NCBI GenBank assembly: GCA_037039685.1
Contig: JAWNGF010000014.1
Span: 744,001 to 808,000, forward strand
Origin: Ceratobasidium sp. AG-K
Lineage: Eukaryota; Basidiomycota; Agaricomycetes; Cantharellales; Ceratobasidiaceae
Length of the DNA stretch: 64,000 nucleotides
Reading direction: 5' to 3'
The first letter of the stretch is position 1, and the number at the start of each line of letters is the position of its first letter. Of this stretch, positions 27,181-40,125 are shown one piece after another. The translations under genes were made by a program, and so were the position numbers. Under the pieces are notes generated by a model. It ran no database searches. It was not told where the DNA came from and saw only the letters and a program-made list of their open reading frames with translations.

Positions 27181-29384
27181 TTACGTGGAATCCTGGATTA
27201 GCAGACGATGCCCATCCGACCTCGGCTTAAAATCAAACTCGAATGGCTCCAGTTCACTGACAAAAGAATCAACCGTGAGCCTGAGTGTTGTGCCACGAAC
27301 TGCCGTGCAAAAACTCACAGCACAACTGCGTTGGAAGCGCCCACTAGCTTTGGCTCAATCTCTCTCCCAAATTCATCTTGCTTCTTGAAGAAGGTAAATG
27401 CACTGAGAAGGGACGAGATAGTAATGAACAATGAGGCTTCGCCAAAATGCAATCCTGGGCAGATTCTACACGGGAGACAGTAAGCAAGGTCGAGTCAAGG
27501 TAACGACCTCGTTATATCTCACCGTCTCCCCCATCCAAATACAGGAAAAGGTGGGACAGTTTTATCGAGGAACCTGTCCGGGTCGAAAGTCTCCGGGTCC
27601 GGGTAGAACCTTTCGTCGCGGCTTATCGCCCTGCAAATATGATTGTAAGTATAAGGGCGCTCTGAATATGGTGCGCTCCTACCAGAGGTTTCCTATACTG
27701 AATTAACGAAATACATTCGCATCAGCACAGGTTACCGGTGTACGAGAAATCCAGCCTACACAACAGTGCCCTTTGAAATGTCATACCCTCGGTATATATC
27801 ATCTTGTAGACATACGTGAGGGATTGCTAGCTCCAAGTTAGACTAATCATTGGGTAATTTCGATTCTACGCACCCGTCGGAGACACAGGGTGCCATCTCG
27901 ATACCTCCAGAATCAATCTGTTGACATACGGTAGGCGTGTCCGATCTGATAATGTAGGTAACGTGTTAGGGCCTAGTATCGTATCAATTTCGTGCTGCGC
28001 TTTAGCCTGAATGTGAGGGTTCATAACCATGGCGGCAACGAAGCAGACTAGTGTGTTAGCCGCCTGCCCAAAACAACAGTTCTTAGTCCGCCGACAATAC
28101 ATAAAACTGTACCTGAGTTCCATACCGTATCTGTACCACCTAGAAGCCATGCATTACATCAGTTATGTAATCGGATTGCTCTGGTTAGTAAAATTGTACC
28201 TGCGAATGTAGCCATGCCAAGTTCTCTCAAGCGACGGTCCCTTTCTTCGACACTCAAACCCTCTGTCAAACTGTGCTCCTGTAAAAGAGAGCCGATGATC
28301 GAGGGTTCAGCAACCCCTGCCTCCTGTTTCATTTTATTTCGTAATAGTTTTACGGGCGAGCGAGAAATATTAACTTACAACTTGAGCACGAGTCCATTCA
28401 TATGGTTCATCCAGTGCCCGATCCTTATGTTCTCTCCACGCGCGGATAGTTTGCTTCCACCTCGTCCCGGGAAACCAATCAGGAACACGAGCCAAAGCGG
28501 GGAATAAGTTAACGTAAAAGTCTGCTCTCTAACTATTTAGCTATGTATAGATGAGCAGCACGACACTCACTGGTTAGCATAACCGCATTCATTCCATTGT
28601 TCATTGCTTGCAAGAGGTTGACGAAAAACGGATCCTTCCGGCCTTTAAGCTGATACCCGTACGCCAATTTAAACATGGAAGACGCCATTGTACTTGATAA
28701 TCCTAAATTCAGTCAATTCTTGTCAAACCAACCCACTTACAAGAAAAATTCATTTTTCACATGCTCAAAGGGCATAGGCTGTCCGGATACACCCAGCAGT
28801 TGCCGAAGCAGTAGGTGGGTTTGGCGTTCTTGTAGGCCGTTGAACTGAGTTACAGCTTGTGAGTTGAGCCAGTTGTTCATCATCCGGCGGTAGTGACGCC
28901 ACAAATCGTTGTACCCCGACATGCCGAAATTATTTGACCAATCGAATCTGCGTAGTTGTTAATTAGGTGCGATCACATGTTACCCAGACAATGTTGTGCG
29001 CACAGGTCTGGTTCTTTGAGCATTGGAGGACAGAAACGGTCAGAATAGAGCGCCGAACGCTTATCTAGCAGGTCCGATGCAGCCTCCGCAGAGTTGAGAA
29101 CTACAATCTCGTTGCCAAGCAGCTCCAAGTAGACAATATCGCCTATGCAAGACAGATCAGTTGCATGTAATGATAGGGATACGTGTACGCTAACTGTTGA
29201 GCTCATTCCCAAGTTTTATGTATGCCAGGTGATCAAGCCCAGGAGGGATAGCGAGTAGGTTGCCGAGGAGTGGAAGGGACGCTGGTGAAGGAGGGTGTCT
29301 GATTTTTCGTTGGCTAGCTCGTCGATGAACCAAGATCACTGTCAACGCAGCGATTGCAGCATAGAGGCCGACGCGACGCTCCAT
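27181..29384 (-). CDS. Cytochrome P450 (P450-3), apparently intact
   Basis: Paralogue with the shared intron plan. It starts M-E-R-R-V-G-L-Y, with an anchor helix, basic stretch and H-P-P-S-P hinge. Later segments are W-R-H-Y-R-R-M-M (about 28.88 kb), G-G-T-D-T near 28.14 kb, E-V-S-R in the K-helix (about 27.9 kb), P-D-R-F, and F-G-W-G-R-R joined over an intron to I-C-P-G, which keeps the F-x-x-G-x-R-x-C-x-G haem signature with Ile instead of Lys. The terminal exon ends L-I-Q-D-S-T. The role is inferred from the cluster: oxidation of a terpene scaffold at the ER membrane. Confidence 0.83.
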
Positions 29385-31088
29385 TACGTCGAAGTACTAT
29401 GAATGCCGTTCGATTGCAGGGTGGCCGTTTTCAGCGGAGTGTGGTCGAAGAGATAGAGACACACTGATAAATATTCCCCCTATCGCAATCGAGGCAGATT
29501 TTTCGCCTCCGAAGGGTCTAGATACATGAGGCCGGAGGGTCAGGAGACGCATTTCAACGAACCGGCATCGAGCGTGAGGCATGTGCCACAGATCCTGTAG
29601 CTTGAACCCTGGGCAATTTGTCATAGCCAGGCCCACGAGATGTGGGACCAGATCCCTACGAGGGCCAGTTGCTTGCGAAGAGTATCATTAGTTGGGTTAT
29701 CACAGTTGGGTTATCACAGCGTTTGGACGAGCAGGCACATCCACAGTTAAGCTTATCACAACCCACAACCAGCTTTATTTGGCAGGTGTAGAGCCATTTG
29801 TCACATGGTCTATCACTGGCGTCGGTCTCGATTTCGCCACAAACCGGGTCCACGATATGCTTTGGTTAATCATGGTAAATGTGCTTGGTTTTCTAAACTA
29901 TACACCCACCCTATCCCGTTTGCATATCCAAGGTGTGGCGCTCGCAGGAGGAGTTAATTGGGTGCCGTATCAACCCTAGCTTACCACCCAAATCGCCGTT
30001 TGTTGCTGAATTTCGTCCAGTGCAGTAGTATTCAAGCGTTAGTTAGTTTAGAATTATGATTGAAGGCCATCCCATCAATTGGATATTAAAACCTCGTGGT
30101 TGGAATCAAATGCACAACGTTTTGTGATTCCTTTCGCCTACGTTTCGATCCACAGGACAACGTGTTCAATTTGTGCATTCGAATACTCAGAGTTGATATA
30201 AATAACCACATTCAGTAACAAGCGCACAACCGAACGGGGAAAGCCAGCGTATACCGTATGGCATCCCAAGAATTCGCCTCCGGAGGATTTCTCTTTCGTA
30301 GGATTACAAAGTATACACGCATATATTTAGTGAGCTACGCAAACGTTCGTTGGGAAATGGCGTTGATGATTATGGCATTCAGAATGTATAAAAAAAGTCG
30401 TATATTGTATACATACTCGTTTTACCAGTAGTTTCCTCTTGGTGAAAGTGAGTCTGAGAATTCCGTGGATCAACAGGAATCGGGCTCCACACTTGTGGGT
30501 TCTGCTCACCTACTCAATTTATGCAAGGATCAGTGGCACTAACGGAAGAAAATCGCCCAGGTACCAAAGTATTCACGCATGGTATTGATAGGCGTGCATT
30601 TGTATAAGCCGGCCCCAATGTATGCGCATACTTCAACTTCGTCCTCAACGAATCAGGAGCCTCGGGATCCAGGATTGATGCTTATCAGCCTAAATTCCAA
30701 TATTCAAATACCCTACAGGTAAGCATCCTGCCTTGCGCAATTGGGAAACCTACCCCTTGATCACTACAACGGTGATAGTCCAGGCCTGGATTGGTTAAAA
30801 ACCTAATTGAAGACATTCAAACCCCTACGAAATTTAATTACATTCCCGTTCTGAACATGTATTCCAGAAAGTACAGCTCGAAAGTGTGATGATTCTAGAC
30901 GGGAAGGCTCTGAATGTAGTCATGATCTCAAAACGATAACCATCCTTCGCCAGCCATCTAGATTGCGACCAAATTATGGGAGCTAGGGCTGTATGCATTG
31001 AAAAAGTGAACAAAAATGGTGTAGCGAGAGAGTATGTATCTACATATTCCCTTTTTTTACGTTCTGAACGCCATAGATAATCATGTGG
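29385..31088. other. Intergenic stretch, no confident gene
   Basis: About 1.7 kb upstream of P450-3 and downstream of P450-4. A direct repeat of the 15-mer GTTGGGTTATCACAG occurs twice at about 29691-29720. A 95-codon plus-strand frame over it (29692-29979) is not supported by any domain. Confidence 0.4.
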
Positions 31089-33307
31089 CTAGGTCAAGTT
31101 CCGCACAAGTTGCCGGTGCTTCTCCGACCTAGGCTCAAAATTAAACTCGAATGGTTTCAATTCGCTGACACCCAGTTGTATGTCCAACTCGTAAGTGTCT
31201 CGATTTCTCAGAAATGCTGACTACCCACAGTATAAGTGCGTTAGAAGCGTCCTCCAATGCAATATCAACCTCTCTTCCCAATTTGTCTTTCTTCCTAGAA
31301 AACGTATATGCGCTAAGCAGAGAAGCAATTACAATGAACAATGACCCTTCGCCGAAGTGTATGCCCGGACATTTCCTATAAAAGCAACAGGATTTTTAGT
31401 GGTCCGATTGAACTGAGTATTATGCGAGGCCTACCGCCTTCCCCACCCAAAGGCCGGCGCAGGTGGCACGTTCGGGTCCAGGAACCTATCTGGATTGAAA
31501 GCCTCTGCGTCTTGATAAGTTTTCTCGTCATGGCTGATTGCCCTATAAAGATAATGGCAGCGAAATCGTGCGTAGGATTCCGAAATGCCTTACCAGACAT
31601 TTCCCATACTAAACCATACCGCATGTAGATGTCAGCACGTCGCCCAAGTGAAAAGTACGTCGGGGAGACTTACACTATGGTACCTCGTAAAATGTCATAA
31701 CCGCGATACTGGTCGTCCTGCGTGCACACGTGGGGAATTGCTTATCCCAAGTTAGGGCATAGATTTCCACTTGGTATCGACTTTGCTCACCAGTTGGGGC
31801 GACAGGACGCCACCTCAAGACCTCCAGAATCAAATTATTGACATATGGGAGGCGAGTTCGATCTGACATTATGGGTAGCGTATCCGGCCCCAGTACTGTG
31901 TCGATTTCTTGCTGCGCTTTGGCTTGCACTTGAGGGTTAGAGACCATGGCGGCCACGAAGTTGACCAACGCCATTGTGGTCTGCGTGATTTGTCAAACAA
32001 TGGAGGCGTCGAGGTGAAGTTAAGGTTCAAATACCGTATCTGTACCCCCTTAAGTCACGAAATTATGTTAGTCACGCGAGCATATTATCTGAAAAGGTCT
32101 GTTTGTACCTCCGAAAATACCTAGGGCTAATTGTTTCAGTATACTGTCCCTCTCTTGGATGCTTAAACCGGCGGTCAGGCTGTGCTCTTGAAACAGGGCC
32201 CCAAGAATTGAAGATTCGGCGACTCCAACTTCCTAAGTATGAGATATTACTAAATTTCAATATGCTTGCAAGTAAGGTAGCACGCACGACTTGGCCCCGA
32301 GTCCACTCGAATGGTGAATCTACTGCCCTATTTTTCTGCTCTCTCCATGCTCGAATGGTCTGCTTCCATCCTGTCCCGGGGAGCCAATCAGGAACACGAG
32401 CCAGTGCTGGGAACAAGTTTACATAGAAATCTACTTGTTGTGGTCAATGCTGCTCATCTACATGATATGCTGTTTGATCTTACTGGTAAACATGATTGCC
32501 TTCGTTACGTTGTGAACCGCTTCTTTCAAATCGGCGAAGAACCGATCATTTGGACCTTTGATATGATATCCATATGCTAACTGAAGCATGGTTGATGCAA
32601 TTGTACTTTAGCGTTGCAAGAGCATCAGTCAGCGTCCCACATTGACAATGCGAGCTCACAATGAAAATTCGCCTTTCACATCGCTAAATGCCCACGGCCT
32701 CTCGGATATGTTCAACAGCCTTTGAAGTAACAATCTAGCTTGATGTTCCTGAAGATCATCAAACTGGGTAACCGCACGCGAATTGAGCCAATTATTCATC
32801 ATTCGACGATTATGGCGCCATGTATCATTGTACCCTAAAACGCCTGGATTAGTAGCCCAGTCAAATCTAGGTAATTATTATAGTGTTAGGGATGCTTGTT
32901 GTGTATAAGGGCCTATACATACAACGATGGATCTTTCATTATCGGAGGGCAGACGCGGTCTGAATAGATTGCCGAGCGTTTTTCGAGCAGGTCAGAGGCC
33001 GCTTCGGCAGAGTTGAGTACAACAATATTGTTTCCGAGTAGTTCCAGAAAGATAATGTCGCCTATTTAGCAGATTCAGTTATGATTATGTGTAAGAGCTT
33101 TAGCGAACGCTGACTATCAAGATCTCTTCCAAGTTTTATGTACGCTAGATGATCTAGCCCGGGAGGCATGGCTAGTAGATTGCCAAGAAGTGGAAGGGAC
33201 GCCGGGGAGGGTGGATAATTGACTTTTCGTTGGCGCGTTCGGCGGCTTACGTAGAACAGCGATAATGCAGCAAGCGCAGCACATAGACCAAGATGGCGTT
33301 GTATCAT
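31089..33307 (-). CDS. Cytochrome P450 (P450-4), apparently intact
   Basis: Paralogue, with start M-I-Q-R-H-L-G-L-C. Landmarks are the Y-P-P-S-P hinge, W-R-H-N-R-R-M-M (about 32.8 kb), G-G-T-D-T near 32.04 kb, E-V-L-R-W-R-P (about 31.83 kb), P-D-R-F and F-G-W-G-R-R / K-C-P-G-I-H-F-G-E (31.44-31.35 kb). The last intron connects L-I-L to E-L-K-P-F-E-F-N-F, ending R-N-L-T. No stop was seen in an exon. Together with P450-3 it forms a tandem same-strand pair. Confidence 0.84.
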
Positions 33308-35268
33308 GCTGGGTCAGGAAAGATACTTTTAGAGTGTGGGGTGGTCGTCGCCGGCAAGTACAGCAATGGCGTATTCCGCACCCATATGACGTCGCAGCAC
33401 TCATAATCTGATCAGTAGAATCGTGGATCTTGGTTGATCTCATTGACGCGTTGGAGTCGTGTCGAACCTATTTTCCAGTGCGAGTGTGCTGATTTTGAAG
33501 TCAATGAATCGGAAAATAAGGCAAATTTAGATTCGAGATCGGTATCGCTGGAGTGGTCAGACTCGGGCTGAGGACAAAAAAGCTTTCGAACGTAGAGGCA
33601 GACCTGCTTTAGGATATGGCGGACGCAGTGTAAACGTTTCGTCACGTGTTTACGTTTCAGCCCCGTTCGTTCGGATGCGAAGGGCATCCTACACCTGACG
33701 TCACTTTCTCACAGTATCTACGACGCGCCCATTTGTTTTGTGGCATCTATCAAGAAGCAAACAGGTCTAACCTACACCACGGTCACAAGTAATGCGTGCA
33801 GTTCATGAGCCTAGACCACTTGCCTCCCATCTTCGCTAAGCGATCCCAATGATCAATACTACTGGGTCCTCTTGGGCGCCTACTGGTATCTACCCCTTTA
33901 TCAACTCTGACACACTGCGTATTCTTTTTTTATATTCCCACTGTTTTACGATATCAATACTTGAACGCCGCCCCTGGTGTACCACTCGCGCACGTGTGTG
34001 GTCCAATTATAGCTGGTACAACGCATATATTCCTGACGTTCAATCTCTCCTGCAATAGACTCCCGCTTCATGCTCGTTGATGGGCCCTCGATTCCCTAGT
34101 TAAAATCCGCAGATCCCTATGGGTCGCCTAGGGGAAAGATCATGATGCGGGCCAGCATTAAGCGGAAGTCTACTGTATAATGTTCGTGCGATATCTTGCA
34201 ACCGAAGGCCCAAGGCTTGGCAGATCGGGGGAAAATGCGATGGCGAGATCCGGGAGGTACCGACCATTGACCCGCCGGCGAAGCGAGGTCTGATGCTAGG
34301 AATTGCTTGTCCGACCTCTTGGAGCTTAGTCGATGGCGAGTTATGTCACTCAATATGCTTCGGCCGACGTGTTTCGAAGCCTTGTGCAGCCGCACCCAGA
34401 CAAACTCAGAATTTCGCCGGTCTCAACCCACGGTCTTAACCTCTCGCGCCGAGCTGAACCTACTTCCGATTGGAAGATTGGAACCTCTTGGCTCGTAAAA
34501 GAGCCGTTAGATGCTATTTGTCCTACGAATTAACTCTGATTTTATTGCCCGACTTCGGGGGAAAACGTGCACTCTGACGGCAAAGACTTCACCCTCGGCT
34601 GCATTGGGCAACAAAGCAATACCATAACTTGATCCCGAGCAGGCACAACTCATCGGAGAGACTTGTTGCGGGCCAGAATCAGCCTATCCTCTACGTTCTA
34701 CCGGACGAATACGTGACCGAGATAACCGAATGTATTATTTTGGCTTTAGTGCCTGAGGAGAGGCCGCACCGGAACTGCGGGCCGGGTCTTCATCACCCGA
34801 CCTCCCCCGCGCATGGGGTTGTAGCGGTTTAACATCACCCCCATTGATCGAGGGTACTTCTCCGATATGCCACTGGGGGCATCGCGCTCGGCCACAAACC
34901 CAGTACCTCTGACTTGTTCAGGTAGTACCAGACCGTGCGTTCCCGGGTGATCGACAGGCCCAGACGTCTCTATACTATTCTCGTTCACAAGGCTGATGCA
35001 TATATCGCTTACCAGTGATGCACAAACGCGAGGTTGCAGGGTCAGGTGGTTAATGGGCCCCGTGGGTCTCCGCGTATCTCCAGCGGCGCCCCCTTGGCGT
35101 GCCTATTTGATCGCTTAACCGGCGGTCCATATCAAATGTATGGAGCTATGGGATGAGGTAATCGCCGGTGAGAACTTCATAAGCCAGCCCTCGGTTCGTC
35201 AGACTTCTTGTGGTTCTCCAACCCCCACTCTCTCACCTCCATCTCCACCCCCACTCCTCTCTCTCTCC
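33308..35268. other. Divergent intergenic region between P450-4 and the MFS gene
   Basis: About 2 kb holding both promoters. Short frames only. A pyrimidine-rich tract of repeated CTCTC/CACCC type lies directly before the MFS start (35220-35268), typical of fungal 5' leaders. Confidence 0.4.
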
Positions 35269-37155
35269 ATGTCTGACTACGAAAAAGGCGGCAAGGACGA
35301 GCATATCGAGAAGCACGATAATGTTAGCATAGAGCAGATTGCTCCCCCACTTGACGAAAAGGCCGACAAGAGGCTCGTACGAAAGTTGGATTGGAACCTT
35401 CTTCCGTGAGTATGGACTCTGTCGAGCCACGACATTCGATTGACAAGTGGACAGATTCGTTTCGCTGCTGTACTTACTGTCTTTCCTCGATCGTTCCAAT
35501 ATCGGAAATGCTCGTGTCGCTGGCTTGAACACCGATATCGGCCTCAAGGGGCTCGAGTACAACATTTGCGCAGCCGTGTTTTTCCTTACCTACTCGGTAT
35601 GTTTCATTTCATCAATCATTGCTGCTCTGTCTAACTTGGACGCTCAGGCTGCCGAGATTCCGTCTAACATGGCACTCAAGCTCCTCCGCCCGTCTATCTG
35701 GATTCCCTCGATCATGGTCGCTTGGGGTCTCGTTATGACTTTTATGTGCTTCGTCAAAGATTTCAAGGGTCTCCTAATGTACGTGTTATTCTCCGCGGTC
35801 GAGTTATTTTCGACTCTCTGGGCAACGCCACCGCACGTGCTGATCATTCCAACTCCACAGTGCCCGACTCTTCCTCGGTTTGACTGAAGCCGGTCTCTTC
35901 CCGGGTGTCAATTTTTACATCTCGATGTGGTACAAGCGTTCAGAAATTGCTCGTCGCGTTGCGCTCTTTTTCTCTGCCGCGACCATTGCCGGTGCATTTG
36001 GTGGTCTGTTGGCATTCGGGTGAGTTGAGATCAACCGGCTAGTTTGTGACGTATTTGACTGATGGGGTGAATGATTATAGAATTGACCATATGGAAGGCA
36101 TTGGAGGACTGCATGGCTGGGCTTGGATTGTGAGTCGCTTGCTCATGCAAGTTGCACACGCATAAGCTAACTTGCGCTACCTCGCAGTTCGCACTCGAGG
36201 GAATTCTCACTGTCCTCGTGGCTGGCATTGCGTTCTTCTACCTTCACGACGTAAGCACTTCACTACCGCAATTCACGTGGTTTACTCATCACCTCCTTCT
36301 AGTACCCCGAGACTGCTCGCTTCTTGACTGCCGAGGAGAAACTCCAAGTCCGAGCCCGCATCACTCAGGATGCTTCCGCGCTCGCGACCCACTTTGACAT
36401 GAAGTTTGTCTGGCAAGCACTCGGTGACTGGAAGTCGTGGATGCAAGTTGTTGTCTACACCGGCATCCTCGTTCCCGTCTACGCCTTCTCGTTGTTTTTG
36501 CCAACGATCATTACTGGATTGGGATACTCGGGTCCTCAGGCTCAGCTCCTTAGGTACGTTACACCCTCAGCTTGGCTGGTTTCAGGACTAATTCAAGTCG
36601 TTTGATAGCGTTCCCCCTTACGTCGTAGCCTGCATTGTCACCATCGCCGTCGGTATCTACTCTGACAAGCACAAGCTCCGCGGACCCTACATCTTGTGTT
36701 TCTCCCCGATCGCTATCGTTGGCTATGCCATCCTCTACGCCACAAACCCAGTCACCCAACCTGGCGCCGGATACGCGGGTACCGTCATCGCCGCTTGCGG
36801 TGTCTTCCCCACGGTTGCCGTCGCGATCGCATGGGCCGGAAACAATGCCGGTGGTGAACTCAAGCGCGGTGTTGTACTTGCTATGACCATTGGGTTCGGC
36901 AACCTCGGTGGAATCGCGAGCTCGTTCATCTACCGCGCCGTCGATAGCCCGCGCTATCACCTCGGTCACGGTTTTGTCATTGGCATGTTGTGCATGAGCT
37001 GGGTTTCGAGTGCCATTGCAGTCTTGGTGTACCGACGACACAATACGCAAAAGGACGAGTTGTGCGCGCGTGAAGGGATTGTGGATTCCGAGGAGCGTCG
37101 AACAGAGTACAGGGATCTTGGAGATGATAGCCCGTTGTTCAGGTATACTATCTAG
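35269..37155 (+). CDS. MFS permease, anion:cation symporter (allantoate/nicotinate type)
   Basis: Eight exons join in phase to 492 residues: 35269-35405, 35455-35596, 35648-35778, 35861-36019, 36081-36129, 36188-36250, 36303-36553, 36609-37155. After a charged N-terminal tail comes D-R-S-N-I-G-N-A at the first loop, a family hallmark (L-D-R-x-N-I-G-N-A). R-L-F-L-G-L-T-E-A-G-L-F-P-G-V follows in TM4-TM5, then Y-P-E-T-A-R-F-L at the central loop and E-L-K-R-G in the second half. About 12 membrane segments fit. The family imports organic anions such as allantoate or nicotinate across the plasma membrane; here the substrate is unknown. The position inside the P450 cluster suggests, but does not prove, a link to the pathway. 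Confidence 0.88.
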
Positions 37156-37746
37156 ATCACTACTAGTTGAGGGTGGAGTTTGTATTTGTATTTCTGTATG
37201 CTAGGGCGGAGAATCAAAATTATTGTAACAGATCATGTGAGAATAGGTCGACGTATTACTCCGTGCGATTGAAGTGGGTCGAGTGGGTAAAGTTTGATAT
37301 CGGATGCGTTCGGCATTGCCGAAGCTAGGTCACGTGCTGTAATTGGTTCACGAAATGACTACCATGGCTCGAACCCAACAAACGCTTCCCGAGCTCGCTG
37401 GTGCCCTTATCACAGGATCCAATTCGACCCGTCAGTTCATAAGAAGTCAGCCAGGATTACTATGAAATCCCGTAAGTTCCTGCCTTTCGGTGTGCCATGC
37501 CCGTTTCCCAGTCAAACTTGGCTTATCGGGTCGCAGGCAACGCGAGAATCTTGGTACGAAGGACCTTATCAGATCTGCGCGCGGTCATTGGCCGAGTTAT
37601 GACAGCGCAATTCCAGGAACGAAGGCGAATTGAGGCGACAACTCGGACCAGGCAATCATAACTAGCCATACTTCACACTTGAGCGCACGTATTGTTGCCA
37701 ACAGTGCAAGCACCTCCCCACGATTTGAAAAAATCACACCGCTGTA
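37156..37746. other. Intergenic stretch, MFS 3' end to P450-5 promoter
   Basis: About 590 bp with no recognisable gene. It should contain the MFS terminator and the promoter of P450-5. Confidence 0.4.
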
Positions 37747-39808
37747 ATGGACCGTCGTACTGGCTTGTATGCAGCACTTGCTGCTCTGGCTGTAATTATT
37801 TTGCGACAACAAGTAGCCCGAAAGAAAGTTGTCCATCCTCCCTCTCCAATGACTCTACCTTTTCTCGGGAATCTTCTTGCCGTGCCTCCAGGTCTGGAAC
37901 ACTTGGCCTTCATGAAGCTCGGAGAAGACCTCAAAAGTAAGCAGATATGTGGCGCTCCAGTGTAGATTCGACTAACAACCCAAAGGCGATATGATTTATC
38001 TAAAGCTGCTCGGGCAAAACATCATTGTGTTAAACTCGGTTCAAGCTGCGTCAGACCTCCTAGACAAGCGTTCGTTAATCTACTCAGAGCGAGCTTGCCC
38101 ACCAATGGCCAAGGACCCAGAACTGTGCGTGTGATAATCCAGTTGGCAGCAGTAACCCATTCCTCGCCTATTAGATTCGATTGGGAAGGGACCTTGGGGT
38201 TACTTCCGTGTAACGATATATGGCGACACCACCGCAGACTGATAAATCACTGGCTAAATCCAAGAGCGGTTCGTCAGTTTGAAAAAATGCAAGAAACCCA
38301 AAGTCGATTGTTACTTCAACGCCTATTGAGGGTCTCGGCCAATCCCCACCCATTCGGGGACGTCAAGACTGAGATTTTATTGTAGGCTTGTTGCTATGCT
38401 TCACTTGTCGGCGGCAGACTAACCACCAAACGTGAAGTACGATCGCATCATCCATGTTTCGCCTCGTCTATGGGTACACCCTCAAGGACAGTCGGGATCC
38501 ATTCTTTGTCAAGGCCCAAGAAGCTCCAAAACGCTTGCTTGAAGCCGCCATGTTCACGAGTAAGTATCACGGGGATACATACCAAGGTACTAGGATTAAC
38601 CTCTCTGTACAGACTTTTACGTCAATCTAATCCCAGCCATGGCTCGTGTCCCCGATTGGTTCCCCGGAACTAGTTGGAAGCGGACCATTCGCGCGTGGAG
38701 GATGCAAAAGGACGAGGCTCTCGATGCGCCATACCAGTGGACGCGATCACAAGTCGTAAGTTGATGGTTCACTAGATCGAGCAAGGCTGAGAGACAACGA
38801 CCCTCGATGAATATAGGAGGCGGGATGCGCGGAGCACTCAATTCTTGGCGCTGTCCTGCAGGATCCAAGTTTGAGTTCGGGTTTAAGGGAAGATGAAAGA
38901 GAGTGTCGCTTGTAGGAGCCGAGCGTAGACATGATTAGCGGTGAGCGCATGAGTCCAAATGAAGAATGGTTTCCTTATCAGCCTCCTCTGGCCGGTAGGT
39001 GGCACAGACACGGTACGATTATAGAGCCACTAGTAATGCTACGCTTTCACTTACCATACCTGGGATTTATAGTCCGTCACCATAATTGTCAATTATATCG
39101 CCGCGATGATTTTGAATCCACACATTCAAGCCAAGGCGCAACGCGAAATCGATACGGTTCTGGGTCCAACTACATTACCCGTCCTATCAGACCGAGAACG
39201 CCTGCCTTATGTCAACAACCTGATTCTCGAGTTATTAAGGTGGCGCCCCTCAACTCCAACTGGCACGCAAAAAGGAATTCAGGCGCCTGTTCGGAGTTAA
39301 AGCTCAACTTCGCATACCCATCCCGCACGTATGCCGCCAAGACGATACATATCGAGGATATAACATTCTAAAAGATACGGTCGTGTAAGTTGGGACAGTT
39401 CATCCATGATGTTCCACCACTCAATGAACAAATGCCAATGATCAGAATCGGCAACATTTGGTGAAGTGTAGTGACGTATGCCTACAACTCACGTTTTACT
39501 AATATTATCTCATTAGGGCAATGAGCCGCGACGAGGATGTGTATAAGCACCCAGAATTGTTTGATCCTGATAGGTTTTTAGACCCTGGTGTCCCACCCGC
39601 GCCTGTATTTGGATGGGGAAGGCGGTAAGCGCTGCAACTACAATCCAACTTATCTCGGATCATTGCAACTTGGAATAGGAAATGTGGCGGAATTCACTTT
39701 GCCGAAGGGTCATTATTTATGTTCATTGCTTCACTCCTTGCGACATATACTTTCTCGAAGCGTAAGGACAAGAACGGAAACGAAATAGAGCCCGAGATCA
39801 AGGATGGG
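37747..39808 (+). pseudogene. Cytochrome P450-5, 5' part, cut by copia element
   Basis: Fifth paralogue, with start M-D-R-R-T-G-L-Y. Order: anchor, H-P-P-S-P hinge, W-R-H-H-R-R-L (about 38.23 kb), G-G-T-D-T (about 39.0 kb), E-L-L-R-W-R-P (39.23 kb), P-D-R-F, F-G-W-G-R-R / K-C-G-G-I-H-F-A-E across an intron (39.6-39.7 kb). The haem loop reads CGG instead of CPG, still matching C-x-G. A TAG at 38913-38915 replaces the Lys/Arg codon found after R-L in the sisters, before the I-helix, so the protein would stop near half length. The exon then runs straight into a copia LTR after the duplicated ATGGG; its end reappears at 54033. Confidence 0.9.
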
Positions 39809-40088
39809 TATTGAGAATCGAATGGAATGGAATCGAATGTACACGTACTACTTACTGAATATGTACGATTGACTGGCTGTATGCTGACTGATTATTCTCG
39901 TGCTGACTGAGAGTACACGTATTCGTGTTACTAATTGTTCTTTCACTCTCGTTCTATGTTCTACGTCCACATGTATATAAAGTCGACTGCGTATTCGCTA
40001 TATACATCATCCTTGTAGTCCTACTTCCACTGCGCGGCCTAGCTAAGAAGCTCATTGAGTGTGAGACGTTCTCGGTAATATCTCAATA
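39809..40088 (+). repeat. 5' LTR of the copia element
   Basis: 280 bp, TATTGAGA to TCTCAATA. A TATATAAAG box lies at about 39972-39980. By hand count it keeps 16 CpGs against 2 in the 3' LTR. Confidence 0.95.
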
Positions 40089-40102
40089 GGTTATGAGCCC
40101 TG
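40089..40102 (+). promoter_or_regulatory. Primer-binding site matching half initiator-Met tRNA
   Basis: GGTTATGAGCCCTG directly follows the LTR. It is complementary to the anticodon stem-loop of eukaryotic initiator tRNA-Met up to about nucleotide 39, the same site used by Drosophila copia, which primes with a 5' half-tRNA. Confidence 0.8.
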
Positions 40103-40125
40103 ATTGGCTCTCTTAGGCATTCACA

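Noticed and set aside
29692..29979. 95-codon plus-strand frame over a 15-bp tandem repeat
   Set aside because: The frame owes part of its length to the repeat and has no domain.
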